Positions 33,826 to 62,284 of a stretch of 64,000 nucleotides of DNA are shown in pieces. The stretch is from Channallabes apus (Eukaryota > Chordata > Actinopteri > Siluriformes > Clariidae). Positions within the stretch are counted from its first letter, which is position 1; each line of letters opens with the position of its first letter. A program made the translations under genes and the position numbers. The DNA lies in NCBI GenBank assembly GCA_030522415.1, contig CM060113.1, positions 14,684,151 to 14,748,150 of the forward strand. Reading direction: 5' to 3'. A model generated the notes under the pieces. It was not told the DNA's origin. It saw only the letters and a list, made by a program, of their open reading frames with translations, and did not search any database.

Positions 33826-36800
33826 AGAGGAATCAAAGCAGAGAATCAAAGATTCAAAGGTTGCTATAGACATTTGTATTGACAAACATTGGAATCAAGT
33901 CACAAACTAACCACAGAAAAACATTTTTGATAAAAATATATAAAACGCACTGTGACCGTAGTGATGTAAACTCCTAAAACAAAGAAGGAAAGCAATAATA
34001 AAAGTAAAAATAGTGATTTAATAATGGAGAAAATACAGTCAAAGATAAAACATTACTAAAGGAAGGCTAGAAGAATAAAAAGAAGGTTAGAAAAGTTAAA
34101 AAGTGCCACATGATTAAACTCGATGCAAATATTTTAATGTCACTGTAATTAATCAAATGTATTTCGCTCTTTATATTTATTACACCATGTCACTGCCACT
34201 ACTCTTTTAATACTCCAGTTGGTGTGTAACTCCAGTCTGTAAATACATTTTAATGTCAAATTCATTTTATTATATTATGATGTATACATTCTGGTTTGTT
34301 ATTACGGTTTGTTCCTTCTGGACTTTTTAAAATAAATACACTAATTAATTTCCATTATGGATGTGTTGTAATAATTTAAATTCTAAATTCACATTTCTGT
34401 GTTAGTTTGTCTGCATAAAACACTTTGAATAAAGCTTATGACAGTTTACAGAGGAAGAGACGCTGTATAGAGTGCTGTGGGTTGATAGAAATATGTCCTG
34501 ATTTGCATTTAGCATTGCATGTTCACCAGCCTCAGAATGCAAGTGTGTATGATCACCACCAGGACAAGGTTATAGTAATGGATGTAAAAAAAAAAAAAAT
34601 AATAATAGGTGAAGTGTGAAAGATGCTTCCCTTCCATGAGACATCGAGCTCATGTCCCAAGCACGGGAAAGGGGTTCAAAAAGACAATATAATTGTAAAA
34701 GTTCAAGTACAAATCAGGTACCTTGTGCTGATCTGTCTTGGTTCATATTACTTCCTGTAAGAGCAGACGTTTTTCCTGTTAGCCCAGATCCAGGAACATT
34801 TCATATTCATATCTTATTGGCTGAGGGATTAAAGCAACACGTAAATTGTTTTTGAATGTTTTTCTATAACTACAGCCATCAGAAATTTATCAGAAGTGAT
34901 CCCATCTGGACAGTTCCTTATTCATCCTCACATCTCAATAAATGCACATGGTTAAAATCTGTTTATCGGCAGTCACGTTGCTTTTTGATGATGTGTGTTC
35001 TACAGGCGGTGGTGGGTTTTTGGAGTGGGTGTAGCATTAAAGTCAGTCAGAAGTAGGAGGTTGTAAATTTCTTCTTTTTTTTTCTGTTGAATGAGAGGAG
35101 ACAATCTGGAGCTAGATGAAAACAAGAATAGAGCCCAAATATGTGGAATGTCACAAACCTGAGATAACCCTGGTGTGTGTTTTTGTGTGTGTGTGTAACT
35201 ATTTCATACTTTTACGCGTTCCTGCACTCCATCACACATAAGATGTCCAAAGCCACTTGGATGACGGAAGTGGTATGATCTTCCTTTAGAGCAGGTTTGT
35301 CGTGAGCAGAGGGCTGTGTTTATTCGCCGTCGTCTTCATGTAGCCTGCCACTGTATTTGTTTAATCGTGATTCCTGGACATGAGCATGCAGTTTGAGTGG
35401 CTAGTATGTGCTAGCTTTATGCTCAACATAAGCGCTGTGTTATTAGACTCGATCTATTGACTGGTTTTGATTTAAACTGGGAATGGATGATAAAAAAATG
35501 TATAACATTATTTCTTTATTAAAAATTCATGATTATCATTGCCTCATGCCAATCAACATGATGTAAGAAGGAAATAACAGGAGCTTCATCTTTGTGTAAA
35601 ATGACTTTGCACTGAAGGATCGTATTAATGTTATTGCCAGATCTTATGTTATTGTCTGAAGTAAAGTGAGGATTTATTACACCGCATAGCAAAGGGAACC
35701 TGTTTGAAGTGTTGCTTTTCTCACGTACAATAACAGCAGATTTACGAGTCCTTAATTTACAGTGTCTCATGCATCGGACTGTTGAGTCGTTACTGTAAAC
35801 ATAAGCCTTAAGCCTTGCATGCAGAGTTATTTCACACGGAGGTGTAGAAATCACTTCTGGAATTCCATGCCTGCCGTCTTTACAGACGTTCTTCCTTTCC
35901 GCTGAATTATGAATGCACTCCCACCGGGGGAGTCAGCCCTGTGCGGGAACACAAACCGGCCTGTGTGTTCGCCCATGAAGCCGCTCAACGTTTTATACAT
36001 GGTCCCTGAACGTAGACTCAGATTTTTCGCCTCATTAGGAATGTCTGGTTCTGGTTCCTGATGAAAAGCCATTTCTTTAGGTGTACATGAGGCAAAAAAG
36101 TACTTGTGTAACAAGAGCGTGGATTCACAGAGTAACTGTTTAGATTAAGTCATGAGACTTATAAGAGAGTAAACTTACAGTTTAACCGCTGACTCAAAAG
36201 TTCCTTCATGTTGGTTCAGCATTTTTATTTATATATTTTTTTCAGCTTTGTCAGTATAGGGGATCTTTTAGCTGTCTCTTTCTCACTCTTTGAATATCTG
36301 TTTTGGGAAACGTCCTTGAAATCTAGCTGAACCGTGGCACCGCTCTTGATGGACAAAAACATTGCTGGTGCCATCACATTTGTCCCATGTGGTCAGGATA
36401 GTGTTTGACCAAACTGACTTTGCAAATAGCATCAGGGAAAGAAGAAAAAAAACAAGGTTGGTGGTTCTGCTGATGTGCAAATGTGCTGTTCAGTATGTTG
36501 TATTTTGTGCTAAACTTAGCTTTAGGGAATTTGCCGAAGCAGAATTATTGTGATGCCTGTTGTGATTGTTGGCACAGTGTTATGGGTACAAATAATACTT
36601 CTGATTAAAGGTACACCCCACCCTGAAACACTTCAGATAGATTTGTAATGGTGGTGCTAGTAGTTCTGGTTAGTAGCATGGTGTTTACATCATGGTGTTT
36701 GCTGACTCCTATTAACGACTTAGTCAGTGTACAGACTAAAGTGCCTCTGCATCACTCTTTAGGTAGAGATGAAGTCAGGGAGAAATTCATGTAACGTGTC

Positions 36801-36905
36801 TTTGACTGCATTGTTTTATTGCGTTAGTGACACTTCTCAGAGGATTATGGGCTCATGTATGGTGTGACATCTTTATTACTGTGTGTGTGTTTGGCTGTGT
36901 GTGGT

Positions 36906-36906
<1 letters not shown>

Positions 36907-36941
<35 letters not shown>
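36907..36941. repeat. T35 homopolymer
   Basis: Thirty-five T in a row. Possibly the poly(A) trace of a minus-strand retroinsertion, but no flanking retro-element was recognised. Confidence 0.9.
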
Positions 36942-36945
<4 letters not shown>

Positions 36946-37646
36946 CCTTTGCCCTTCGTATCTTTCCTAGTTAGATATTTAAATCTTATTTTCCAGCACT
37001 GGTGCTCGGCTCAACTGGGAAGTTGCTAAATGTGTCTCTCTCTGGACCAAAACAGCACCACATTTTTTCCTTTTATAAAATCCATCGGTTTCAGGAGCTG
37101 TTAGTCACAGATCCAGTCTTGAATCACCATCAGAGCAGCCAGGCGCAGGAAATGACAAACACCTCTGATATTTAGCAACAAAGGCGTTTCTATACTTTAT
37201 AAAGTAATCTTGTGTTACTGGGAGTTACATTACATTAAATGTATAATAATATATAATGTACATGAAATCTGGGGTTCGAGTGTGTCCGTTCAGTTCATTA
37301 AGTCTACAGACTCTGTGCAAATGAAAGTAAAAGAGCAGAGTTTGTTCACCTCAAAGGAACCATCACTGTAAACCAGGACAAAGTTCTTCTGCTTGATCAC
37401 CTTTATCCTATTATAAAACTTTCCCTGATGGGCGTGGTCAGCTCCAGGATGACTCCTCCCTCCCTGTCCTATAGAATTCACATATCCGCAGTCACCCTCT
37501 CCTCTACCTTAAGTTCATACATTACCTCCCTTCTAGACACATATTAAACACTCGTCCCTGTCCAGTTTATGATTTGTGAAGATTTTCAGCACTGAGATGT
37601 ATTTTCTTCACAAGTAACTATTTTAATACGGTATACATGGCTAATA

Positions 37647-37950
37647 GGTGGCACGGTGGTGTAGTGGTTCGAATTATGGCCTCACCTTCAGGATCGAGGG
37701 TTCGATTCCCAACTTGGGTCCGTGTGTGTAGAGTTCTCCATGTTCTCCCCCTGCTTGGTGGGTTTCCTCTGGGTGGTTCGGTTTCCTCCCACAGTCCAAA
37801 GATCAGGGTACAGATTAGGTTATTAATGTTCCTAAATTGCCTGTGATGTGTTGGGTTGGCTCCGAGTCCAGGGTATACCCCACCTGGGAAGTCTCCTGGG
37901 ATAGACTCCATGCCATGGATGGTTGGATAAGCGGTATGGATGAATGAATA
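37647..37950 (+). mobile_element. DANA/mermaid-like SINE
   Basis: Head GGTGGCACGGTGGTGTAGTG, B box GGGTTCGATTCCC, body TGCTTGGTGGGTTTCCTCTG, and an end GGATAAGCGGTATGGATGAA. Moderately diverged. No clear target duplication. Confidence 0.8.
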
Positions 37951-38329
37951 ATCTTTCAAGTCCCAACTAGTGATTGCTCTGGCTCTGAACTTTAAACATT
38001 CTGTAACAGCTAAACGTATCTGCCTGAGGTGTTTGGTGAGAGTGTTCCTGTGTGTTGTGAAAGTTAAGTGTGACCCACTCTTGCTTTCTTTTACCTTTTC
38101 CTGTGCAAGTGTATTTAAATCCAGATGAACCATTTGAGTTGATTTATACGGTCCTTTACATATTCATAAACACACAGTTATATTTATGGTCAGAAGTATG
38201 TGGACACCTGACCACTAAGCGGCCCTTTTCCTGTTTCCACAATTGCTTACCTGCTCAATTGCTTCTGTGGTGTGAATAAGTGTGTACACTGAAATTTCCA
38301 CAATCTGTTTTGTACCTGAGTCTCTAATA

Positions 38330-38632
38330 ATGAAAGTGGACCCCATAATAACTTAAACACCTCTCCTCTTATACTTAACTTCAGGCCTCCTGACGCTCCG
38401 TTGTCACCCAAATGAGGATGCGTTCCTTGTTGAGTCTGGTTCCTCTCAAGGTTTCTTCCTCTTGCCACCTCAGGGAGTTTTTCTTTGCCATGTGATTGTG
38501 ATTCGTACATATTTTTCTTTCATTTAATACTTATTTCACTAATTTTATTTTTTATTCTGTAAATATGCTTTGCGACAATGACCATGGTTATAAGCGCTAT
38601 ATAAAGAAAATTTTATTGAGTTAAATTAATAA
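38330..38632 (+). repeat. Teleost interspersed repeat ending GACAATGACCATGGTTATAA
   Basis: CTCAAGGTTTCTTCCTCTTG, AGGGAGTTTTTCTTTGCCAT and the end GCGCTATATAAAGAAAATTT form a widespread fish repeat. The reverse of its end appears at 16483-16562. No coding capacity. Confidence 0.6.
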
Positions 38633-40179
38633 AGGGTGTAGCTATGGCCATTCCCATTCAGTGTTCCTAAAATAGGTTCTGGGTCCACCCTAACCCAATC
38701 CCAGTAAGATTTTCATAAAGCATGCTTTCTCAAGGTGAAAGGAAACACAAAGTGAACATGTGAAACGTCACGCCGAGAGTAAACACATGCATCATCATTA
38801 ATATAATTATTATTAATAAATATTTATTATTAGTAGTAGTAGTAGTAGTATTATAATGACCGGGACAAAGTAATGACTTCCATATTTCAATTTGTCCACT
38901 GCAGCATGAAACAGTTGCCCGTATGCATCCCTGATTTTGCTCACACACCTGTCATGCTTTGCTTGAGCACCACGATTTTGAGCCTCTCATGTGTTTCGCA
39001 CAGTTGTGCCTCAGGCACCAATTGTAAGGAAAGCTTTGGATAACAGCAGTTCAGCCTGCTGAATCAGACTCTGTGTACTTGCTCCACTGGAATTCCACTT
39101 ATCCCGGGTCCTCCCATATGTTTTGCAATGGACCGTCTCCACATATGCAAGATCTCATGAGCACTTTAGCCCTTTTGTTGCTGACACACATGCCAAGACT
39201 CGTTGAACAGGTGATCTCTCGTCTCATGTTTGAGCTTGTGTAATGTCACCGCTAAGGTTTTGTTTAGAATCGATTTTATTTTATTTACTCTGCATTTGTC
39301 TTCCCCTTGTTTTTTTTTTTTTTTTTTTTTTTGTCCTTAGTGCCGGTGATTTATAAATCATCTTAGTCTGTGAAATGACTTTTCCTTTGATGGAGTGAAG
39401 TAATGATGATGTGTCCAGGTTACATAATCCAAGGCTCAAATATCAGCATGTTCCTTTTTTTTTTATTGCGTTTGCACGAGTGTCATCAGAGCATACGGGT
39501 CGTATCTAAAACAATCTGATTAGATGAACACTGTAATCTGACCTGCACATAAGAACTGCTTCTGTACTCATAAATATGGTCACGTGGTCACCCCAGGACT
39601 CACAGTAATACTCATCCTGAACACGCGTAGTACTGTGTGATGTTTAAGTGCAGCGATTTATTATGAATTTTTTTTTATTTTTATAATCCTTCTCTCTGGT
39701 GTCACTCAGAAGAGGATGAGATTTACTGTAACTTGGGATCATCTAAAAGGCAATGAGGTCGAAGACACATCGTCACCTCTGGCTTTTACTCAGAAGCAAT
39801 CTAAATATAAAGCTACATCTGGATTTCTGCAAAGCTGCTTTGTGTCTTTATCTATTGTTGAAAGAGGAGTTGAATTGATTGGATGGTGTTGATATTGTGA
39901 AAGTTTAAAATTTTTCCTTCTGTTCAAGCTTGCACTTCTTCTATATATTTTTTCTTAGAAAGATAAGCACAGAAATGTGCTTTACTGAAGTAGCTAATAC
40001 AACTGTAAAGTCATGACCCCTTTTTTTTTTTTTTCCTCCTTTTTTTTTCCCCCCTCCATACATCTGGTAATGAAGCAGCGGTAAAGAAAACACACATGCT
40101 TTCCTCTCTCACACACACACATACACATACACTCACACACATTTTACCACATTCTCCCCCATCCTCCCCCTTTTTCTCC

Positions 40180-40360
40180 GGAGGCAGGGAGGCAGCTCCC
40201 ATAGCTGGGCAGGAAGTGTTCTGACTTGCTGCCTGAGGTCTTTGTGAGGCAGACAGGAATGCTGGCGCTCCACATTCGCCTCAGAGGGTGTGTAGGGAGC
40301 ACTTCCTCAGCCTCAGTCTCTGCAGCCACTCGCAGCACAGGTCTGGTCCTTTTCTATTCC
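40180..40360 (+). promoter_or_regulatory. GC-richer island in pls3 intron 1, possible alternative first exon or enhancer
   Basis: Between simple repeats, about 180 bp is distinctly richer in GC and free of recognisable repeats. It lies 2.3 kb before pls3 exon 2. No clean TATA box or donor settles its role, so this is only a candidate. Confidence 0.2.
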
Positions 40361-40374
40361 TTTCGCTTTCTGCA

Positions 40375-40406
<32 letters not shown>

Positions 40407-42553
40407 TTTTTTATTCTCACCATTGTTGCGTTCATGTTTCAGCATTTGTCTTGAGGGGAAAGTGCGCTCGGGTTCTATACTGTATCTCATCTACTTTACT
40501 GGCAGCCAAGTCGCATGACCACAGCTGTAAAACATCGGGCTGTTATTTGTTTCTGAACTCATCAGCTTAAAAAGACTGTAGAGGAAAAGGTCGTGTTGCA
40601 CTCCTCCTTTCGTTTGCATTGTCTTCATTGTTCCCTTCCTGGCTTACGGCTGTTAGGACGCTTTGGGCGGAGAGCACGCACATGGATCTATTTCGCTTAG
40701 TCTGTCAGCTCGGGTCCCCATGGAAGGAGTGTGTTTGCTTGATTGCTTGCTTGTTTTTGTGTGTGTGTGTGTGTGTGTCTGCCTAGAGTGTTTGGTTGAT
40801 AATGCATAATGTTTAAATTACTTCAGGGCCCAGTATTTAAATAAAACCAAGGGAATCTGTAGCGTTTAGTTTGTTTATGAGAGAGGGGGGGGGGACACTC
40901 ATGAGTCATGGTTTGTTTTAACTCAACACTAAGAAGAAAGCAAAGATGAAATTGCTGAATTACATATTCTGTGTTGGCGAGTAAAAATATGCATTGAAAC
41001 GAATCCCGGGATCTGAAGCAGCTGCTTGTTGAAGGACATCAGCGGTGGTGCTTCAGGCTCTGTGACGGGATCAGACAGACCTTGAAACATCCTGTACAGA
41101 ACACAAGATAAAGCCTTTTTTTTGTTAATTGGTTTAGGTAATATCCAGGTATCTCTGCCTTGTCCCGTTGCTATTGTTTGCTGTTGTGTGTAGGAGGGAG
41201 CCGATTCAGGATGGCTCGTGTTTGTATTCTTTTCGGGATCGAGGAGTGACGGGAAGACACTGTGACGGGTGTGTGCATATCCACGTCCGTCACTCCACCC
41301 GCTGTGGCATTGAGTCATCGTCGAGAAAAAAACGGGCAGCTTAACGTGTCCTGCGGCTCAGCCTGGCTTCTCCTTTAGATCTGTAACCTCAGATGCATCA
41401 TCGGTTTTCAAGTCTTCTTTGAAAAAGTTTGTTTTTAAGACTAAAACTGTCGGTCTGATTTTGATTATCGTCAGCACGTATGAAACAAAAACTACACTGA
41501 ATATGAATTGATGTCATTTTGAAGTTCGAGTATCTTGAGTGTTTTTCAAAGTACTGTTCAGTCAGCAATGTAGTAAAGTAGATTAAAGACAAAACTGGTA
41601 TTTAAACACAAGCTCCCAAAATATTGTGTGAAAAATAACAACACAGTACGCTTTTAGACTCATCATACATTTTAATCACATCATAAGTATAGTATTAGTA
41701 TTATATAGTTTTTTTTTCTGTTTAGTTATTTTCTTTAAATTCTTTAATTTTATCTAAAAGATCATGATAAATATCATCTGGCAAGTCAATGTGTTTCTGA
41801 ATATTTTTTTCCTCATATCATCTGTATAAGAGTCTTCTGGGGGAAAGTGACATTTTTTTATTTTAAGTTTAATATAGAAATATTGTTCCATAAAATGATT
41901 GATTAGAAAATAAAATTGAATGAAAGTCTTTCTACTTTAGCTAAATAAAATAGGAATAATTCTCTTCCGTACTTTATCATGTCGTTTTATTCATCACCGC
42001 TATATTTTATTGACATGTTTTTGTTGAGCTTCTATTGATTTAAAAAAAAAAATTTTTTTACAAAGTTTACAAAAAAGCTATTAATAAATATTTTTTATTA
42101 TTATTAAACAAACAAACTACAAATTGCTCCAGGCTTCATGTGATGTACAGCTCATAAGCAGTGATGATGTAACTGAACTCGGCAGTGTGCAGCTCTGAAT
42201 AGGTTGCAGTTGTGGTATTTCCTGAGCTCATCAGATAGTCATTCACACCCTTTGTTAGCTTTTCATGTCCTGCACTGGTGTTTACTTAAAACCCAGACAA
42301 TGCTAAAGCCTAAACGTACACTTTTCCCCAGATCAAGACAAAAACATTGTTCTTTATTTGCATGTTTAACAATCCTGTGCGTGTCATGCAAAGTAAGTGT
42401 TACTGTTTTCTGTCCTGGAGTGTGGAAAGTGATGGTGTGTTAGCTTTTCACTTCACCCTCAGAGCAAATCAAAAAGCAAAGCAGAGAGAATGTATTGTCC
42501 TGGGAAATGAATAGTGTTTTTCATTCTGCCTTCCTGTGTTCGTCTCCCAACAG

Positions 42554-42604
42554 AAAAAGGGCACATTGTTGGAGTGAGGAAGGTACAGGTCATTCTCCAG
42601 GGAG
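42554..42604 (+). other. pls3: pls3 exon 2 5' UTR segment
   Basis: It runs from a strong acceptor (pyrimidine tract then CAG ending at 42553) to the base before the ATG. A CAG ending at 42600 could also be used but has a poor pyrimidine tract. No in-frame upstream ATG is seen. Confidence 0.7.
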
Positions 42605-57891
<15,287 letters not shown>

Positions 57892-58925
57892 GAAATTAAA
57901 CAAACAAAGAAAAATGCAAGGACGCTATGGCCAATCGAAAGCCGACGTCTGACCCATAAGCCATTTGCTGGATGAAAGGCTTCAGGTTGAATAAAGTAGC
58001 CATAACAATTGCAAAACTCAATTATCAACAGATGTTTAAAGAATCTAGTCCAAGTCTGGCAGGACTTTGGTTGTATTTGTAAATGGGAACGGGTGATTTT
58101 AGCTAAGGGAGGGTGGGATGACCAGATTTAAGGTTCCAACAGATCTGCGACTAGTACATGCCTTTCTACCTTAATGATGCAAGATGACCAAAACATATCT
58201 GTGATGGAACCTAAGCCATGTCGGACTGTGCCATGTGTATTTTGTTTGCGTGTTTGATTATTGTGGAGTGAGTGGTGTTGTTTTAAAAATGTGCATCTTG
58301 AATCTGACTGCTCTACAACGTTGTGTGTGAGAATATGGAGATAAGGCCTTAAACTCATGCAGAATTGCCTCTACTTAATTCTTCTTTATAAGTCATCTTA
58401 TGAGATGCTTATTTTCCTAGCGTTTTATACATAAGTAGAGTTTATGGAAAAGCAGTTAGTACTACATAAACATCATTTGCAGGCAGAAGCTTTAACGCAT
58501 TCTATAGTTATGATCTCATTTTACTATGCGTCTTATGTACATGTATATGCAAGTGTGCTTTTTACATCGAGGACGATCCAAACAAAGAGAACTATGCATG
58601 AACAGTCTTTTTTTTTTCTTTCTTTTTTTTTCTGTTATTTACAGCAATACACTCCTGGGAATTTGATAAAAGATTTAAAAATTAACGAATATTGTGCAGA
58701 CAGTAAAAAGGAAGAAAAAGAACAGGAGCATAATATGGTAAACGAGATTCAGTTTGAACTTGTCTTTGTGGATTGCCTGTAATGTTAATGTTGGGGAGTT
58801 AAAACTGGAACTGCCTGGATTTAGTGGAGCATGTTGACTGGATGAATGATTAAGACCAAAACATTGTAAACATTTCTTACAACTTGACCATCTGTGTACT
58901 GAAAAATAAACCAGTTCATAAAATG
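57892..58925 (+). other. pls3: pls3 3' UTR with two poly(A) signals
   Basis: AATAAA occurs at 57990-57995, about 100 bp after the stop, and again at 58905-58910, followed by a T-rich element. Two message ends are therefore possible, with 3' UTRs of about 120 or 1,030 bases. The plastin 3' UTR is long in other vertebrates, so the distal signal is the better guess for the main form. Confidence 0.55.
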
Positions 58926-59656
58926 TTTTTTTTTTTTTTCTTTTCCTTGTTTTAGGATTTTATAATCAGCTCTACAATCTGATCCTGTCTGATGTTTCAC
59001 ATGTTTTTTCTTCAACGCTTTACCACACTAGTTAACATGTGCCTGTAATTTTGCATTTTAAGTAGAATATGTATGAATGCCAAAGGGTTTTTGCCACAGC
59101 CATTTTCCAGCAAACACAATTTAAATTTTACTTCTTAATGAATTATATTTTATCCACTTATTATATTTAAAGTTATGGAACATCTGAGTTCCTGTTATCA
59201 CTTGCAGAAGTTTACCTATAGTACAATCATTGGTCTTTCAATATTTAAAAAAAAACTTTATCTTTAATAGAAGAAAAGCCCCAATAATTTGGTGCACAAA
59301 TTTAAATTTGTTTTCTATAATCAATTCAATAATTCTGATTGCTTATCAAACTCCTCTTGGTAGTGTTCAATTATACTTGTTAGTTTCTTGGCTCAGACCT
59401 AACTTTTAAAAACTTTCCAAAAATATTTTTATAGGGTTGAGGCTCCAAAAGCTTAAAGTTGGCTAACTTTACCCATTCCACAACCAGCTTTGATGTGTGT
59501 TTGAGGTTACAGTCCTGTTGACACACCCAAGTCTCAACCATCTAGCATCTAGATTTGAGTTTCTGCAGAATAACTTTAGCATATCCTAAATTTGTCTTGG
59601 AATTAATAAAATCCATCTTATCTAATCTTTTATAAAATTTAAAGGAGTCCTCCCTT

Positions 59657-60063
59657 TTTGTTATCCTATCCACTTTATTCAATACTGATGACCCGTATAC
59701 AACCTCTACTGGTAGCAAAACACAATCCAGTAATTTTGATTCATATACATTTTCTCACATTTCATACCAAATTTATTCATTTATGCCAACAGCTTCCCAA
59801 AAAAGACAATGCTGGCCATGATAGAAAGGCACCAGAACACAGTGCATCACACCAATCTACTCAGATCCCAGTGCAATCAAAAACCCCTTGGGATGCACCA
59901 GACAAACAAGTCCAATCCACTAACGACCCCACAACCCATAGCACCCAAAGGATCTGCTGCCAGTGTCCTGGTGCCCTGAGAGGTCCTGTGGAAGCTTGCA
60001 CCTGGGGGAACCTGCACAGAACTGGGCATATTGTTTTGCATTGTAATGTTATAGCTGATGTAT
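59657..60063 (+). mobile_element. Tc1-like remnant, family 1, internally deleted
   Basis: ATGATAGAAAGGCACCAGAA (mid transposase) is followed directly by the 3' part: GGATGCACCAGACAAACAAG and CACCCAAAGGATCTGCTGCC. The end is AATGTTATAGCTGATGTA. It shares these blocks with the copy at 13275-14250. 59657-59800 is AT-rich flank of uncertain origin. Confidence 0.6.
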
Positions 60064-61246
60064 GTATGTGTACATGTTGTACAATCATTCTTTCCCACAA
60101 AAAGACTTGTTCAAAGAAATCATTAAAACCCCAAGATTTGTACAGCTTACACTTGCAATTCTCCATATTTGTTTTTATATCTCCTATTAGCAGGATTTGC
60201 CATGGAGAACATCTGTACTGATATTATCTCTCTGTCCTGCTACTTGAGCCTACGTGACTCTCATCATAGCTTGATGAGCCAAAGAGTTTCCATTGTGTCC
60301 ATCTTAAGAGATGACGGTTTCTAATCCTTTGCAAAACCAAAAGGAATTGAAAAAGATCGCAATCTGAGTCTAAAACGGTTTACAGATCCTGCAGAGAGGG
60401 TACACAATCGGCACATGAGCAATCAAGTGTCAGACAGGCGCTTTTTTGGATAAGCGCCACTCCTGTGCAAACAGCGCACTTCAAAGAGATGAGGGCCTGG
60501 CAGAATTACAATGAGCTGCATCGCACAAAAGAACTGTCATCCCTGTGGCATGGCACATTTAGAAACCTTTCGCTGTCCATTTCAGCGTTCGTGAGGAGAT
60601 GAAGTAAAATGATCCAAACTGGATTTGGCCTGATTTTGACATTCGACAGTTTTATACGATATGGCCGGGGATGTGATTGGGAGATGGAGAGGGGTGTGTG
60701 ATATCTGAAGTGCAGTATGGTAATGCCTCTCCTTTTATCCCTCCATTCTCTACGTCCCCTACCCACTCAGATTTACACCATTTTCTCTCTCCTATGGTTG
60801 TTATTGACCATCCGTGGAGAGAAATGCGAAATGCTCCAAATCTAAAACCTTCACTCAACAGAGAAAACGCTTACAGCGAGATCTGTTCTGTGATGTACGG
60901 ATGAAATTTTAATGTAACTGTTTGATGTTCGATTAGCAAGCCTTTGACAGATCACAAAGACAGGTAAGTAACTGAATTCCATTTATTATACAAGGACGTA
61001 TATATAAAACTACTAAAGGGTTAATTGTGTTTCCTCAAAAGGAAAATATTTTTCATTTTAATTTTTTTTATAGCGGAGACAGTTACAACCCAACATTAGC
61101 AAAGTTGTCATTTTAGGACGGCCAGCATCAAGCAAAGAAAGCAACTAAGGAGATTGCTATTATTAGAATTGGGTTGAGAATAGATATTGGTGAACGACTC
61201 CGGGAAAAAATGTGGTCAGAAATTAGAGATCCATTAAACACTTCAT

Positions 61247-61622
61247 TCATTCATTCTATACCGCTTAATCCTGTGTTCAGGGTCGTGGGGGACCTGGAGC
61301 CTATCCCAAGAGGCTTAGGGCACTAGGCGGGGTACACCCTGGACAGGGTGCCAATCCATAGCAGGGCACACACTCATACGCACATTCACACACTCACACA
61401 CCCAATCACACACTACGGGCAATTTAGGAACGCCAATTAGCCTAACCTGCATATCTTTGGACTGTGGGAGGAAACCGGAGTACCCGGAGGAAACCCACCA
61501 AGCACGGGGAGAACTTGCAAACTCCATGCACACAGAGACGGGAATCGAGCCTGGCCGGGGAATCGAACCCAGACCCTGGAGGTGCAAGGCGACAGTGCTA
61601 ACCACTACACCACCGCGCCGCC
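61247..61622 (-). mobile_element. Full-length DANA/mermaid-like SINE with 13-bp target duplication
   Basis: The duplication TTAAACACTTCAT occurs at 61234-61246 and 61623-61635. On the minus strand it runs from GGCGGCGCGGTGGTGTAGTG to CAGGATTAAGCGGTATAGAA. It carries a small internal duplication around the B box (61550-61575), so the B-box-like sequence GATTC appears twice. Confidence 0.9.
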
Positions 61623-61829
61623 TTAAACACTTCATGCACTGTATTTACAGTAGAAATCACATATATGGTTAGTAGTAAAAGTAAGAGCATTTCAACCAAC
61701 ATAATTGCAAAATCTCGCAAGGTTGAGAATAAACTACCATAAGACCACTTGTTAGTGAGGCAAACAATGTAAAATGTAAAATTGCTAGGTAGCATAAAGA
61801 TTGGCCTTTGGAAAAATGAAAAAAAAAAA

Positions 61830-62095
61830 AAAAAAATCATATGAACTGATGAGACCTGATTGACCCTATTCCAGTGTGATGGGAGTGTCAGGGTAAGAAG
61901 TTGAACACTTGAAGTGATGCACCAACAGTACATAGTGCCACCAATGTTGTACAAGCCTCTGGAGGCAGTGTTATAATCTGGGGTTGCTTCAGTTGCTCAG
62001 GTCTCGGTTCAGCAGAGGATACGGTTAGATGGAGGCAGATGCTTCGCTGTGGCGACCCATGAAAGGCAACAGCCGAAAGACAAAGAAGAAGATTC
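61830..62095 (+). mobile_element. Tc1 transposase fragment joined to a SINE-like tail
   Basis: 61840-62020 translates in pieces to a Tc1 catalytic-region stretch (a Cys-Asp-Gly-Ser-like CDGSVR and later SGGSVI-like motifs can be read across frameshifts). 62030-62095, GCTTCGCTGTGGCGACCCAT followed by CAACAGCCGAAAGAC, resembles the 3' tail of zebrafish DANA SINEs. Confidence 0.55.
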
Positions 62096-62123
62096 AATCA
62101 ATAATCTAAATGGGTGTAGTTTA

Positions 62124-62168
62124 TTTTTGACCATGTATGCACTAAAATTGTGCATACATGGTCAAAAA
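62124..62168. repeat. Perfect 19-bp-arm hairpin
   Basis: TTTTTGACCATGTATGCAC (62124-62142) and its exact reverse complement (62150-62168) are separated by the 7-base loop TAAAATT. There are no mismatches. Confidence 0.9.
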
Positions 62169-62284
62169 GCATTCATTTTAATGCACCAATAAATTAAACC
62201 TTATGTCTACAAATGCTTGGTGTTTTCTCCTATTAAAGATCTACTGTAAACTGATCGGCCAAACATTGACAATGATTATCAATT

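Larger units (their letters stand above)
31562..42553 (+). other. pls3 intron 1, repeat-rich
   Basis: This is an 11-kb intron without a supported gene. It holds SINE copies (32470-32955 and 37647-37950), a LINE reverse-transcriptase remnant (33060-33365), a teleost repeat (38330-38632), a run of 15 G (33811-33825) and a run of 35 T (36907-36941). Short GC-richer islands at 35850-36080 and 40180-40360 stand out from the AT-rich background and could be regulatory, but no motif decides it. Confidence 0.6.

Noticed and set aside
35519..36114. Two adjacent minus-strand frames of 111 and 87 codons in pls3 intron 1
   Set aside because: No recognisable domain, no splice or promoter context, and composition like the surrounding DNA.
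40929..41318. 129-codon minus-strand frame
   Set aside because: No family resemblance. Low-complexity residues and lack of context suggest a chance frame.
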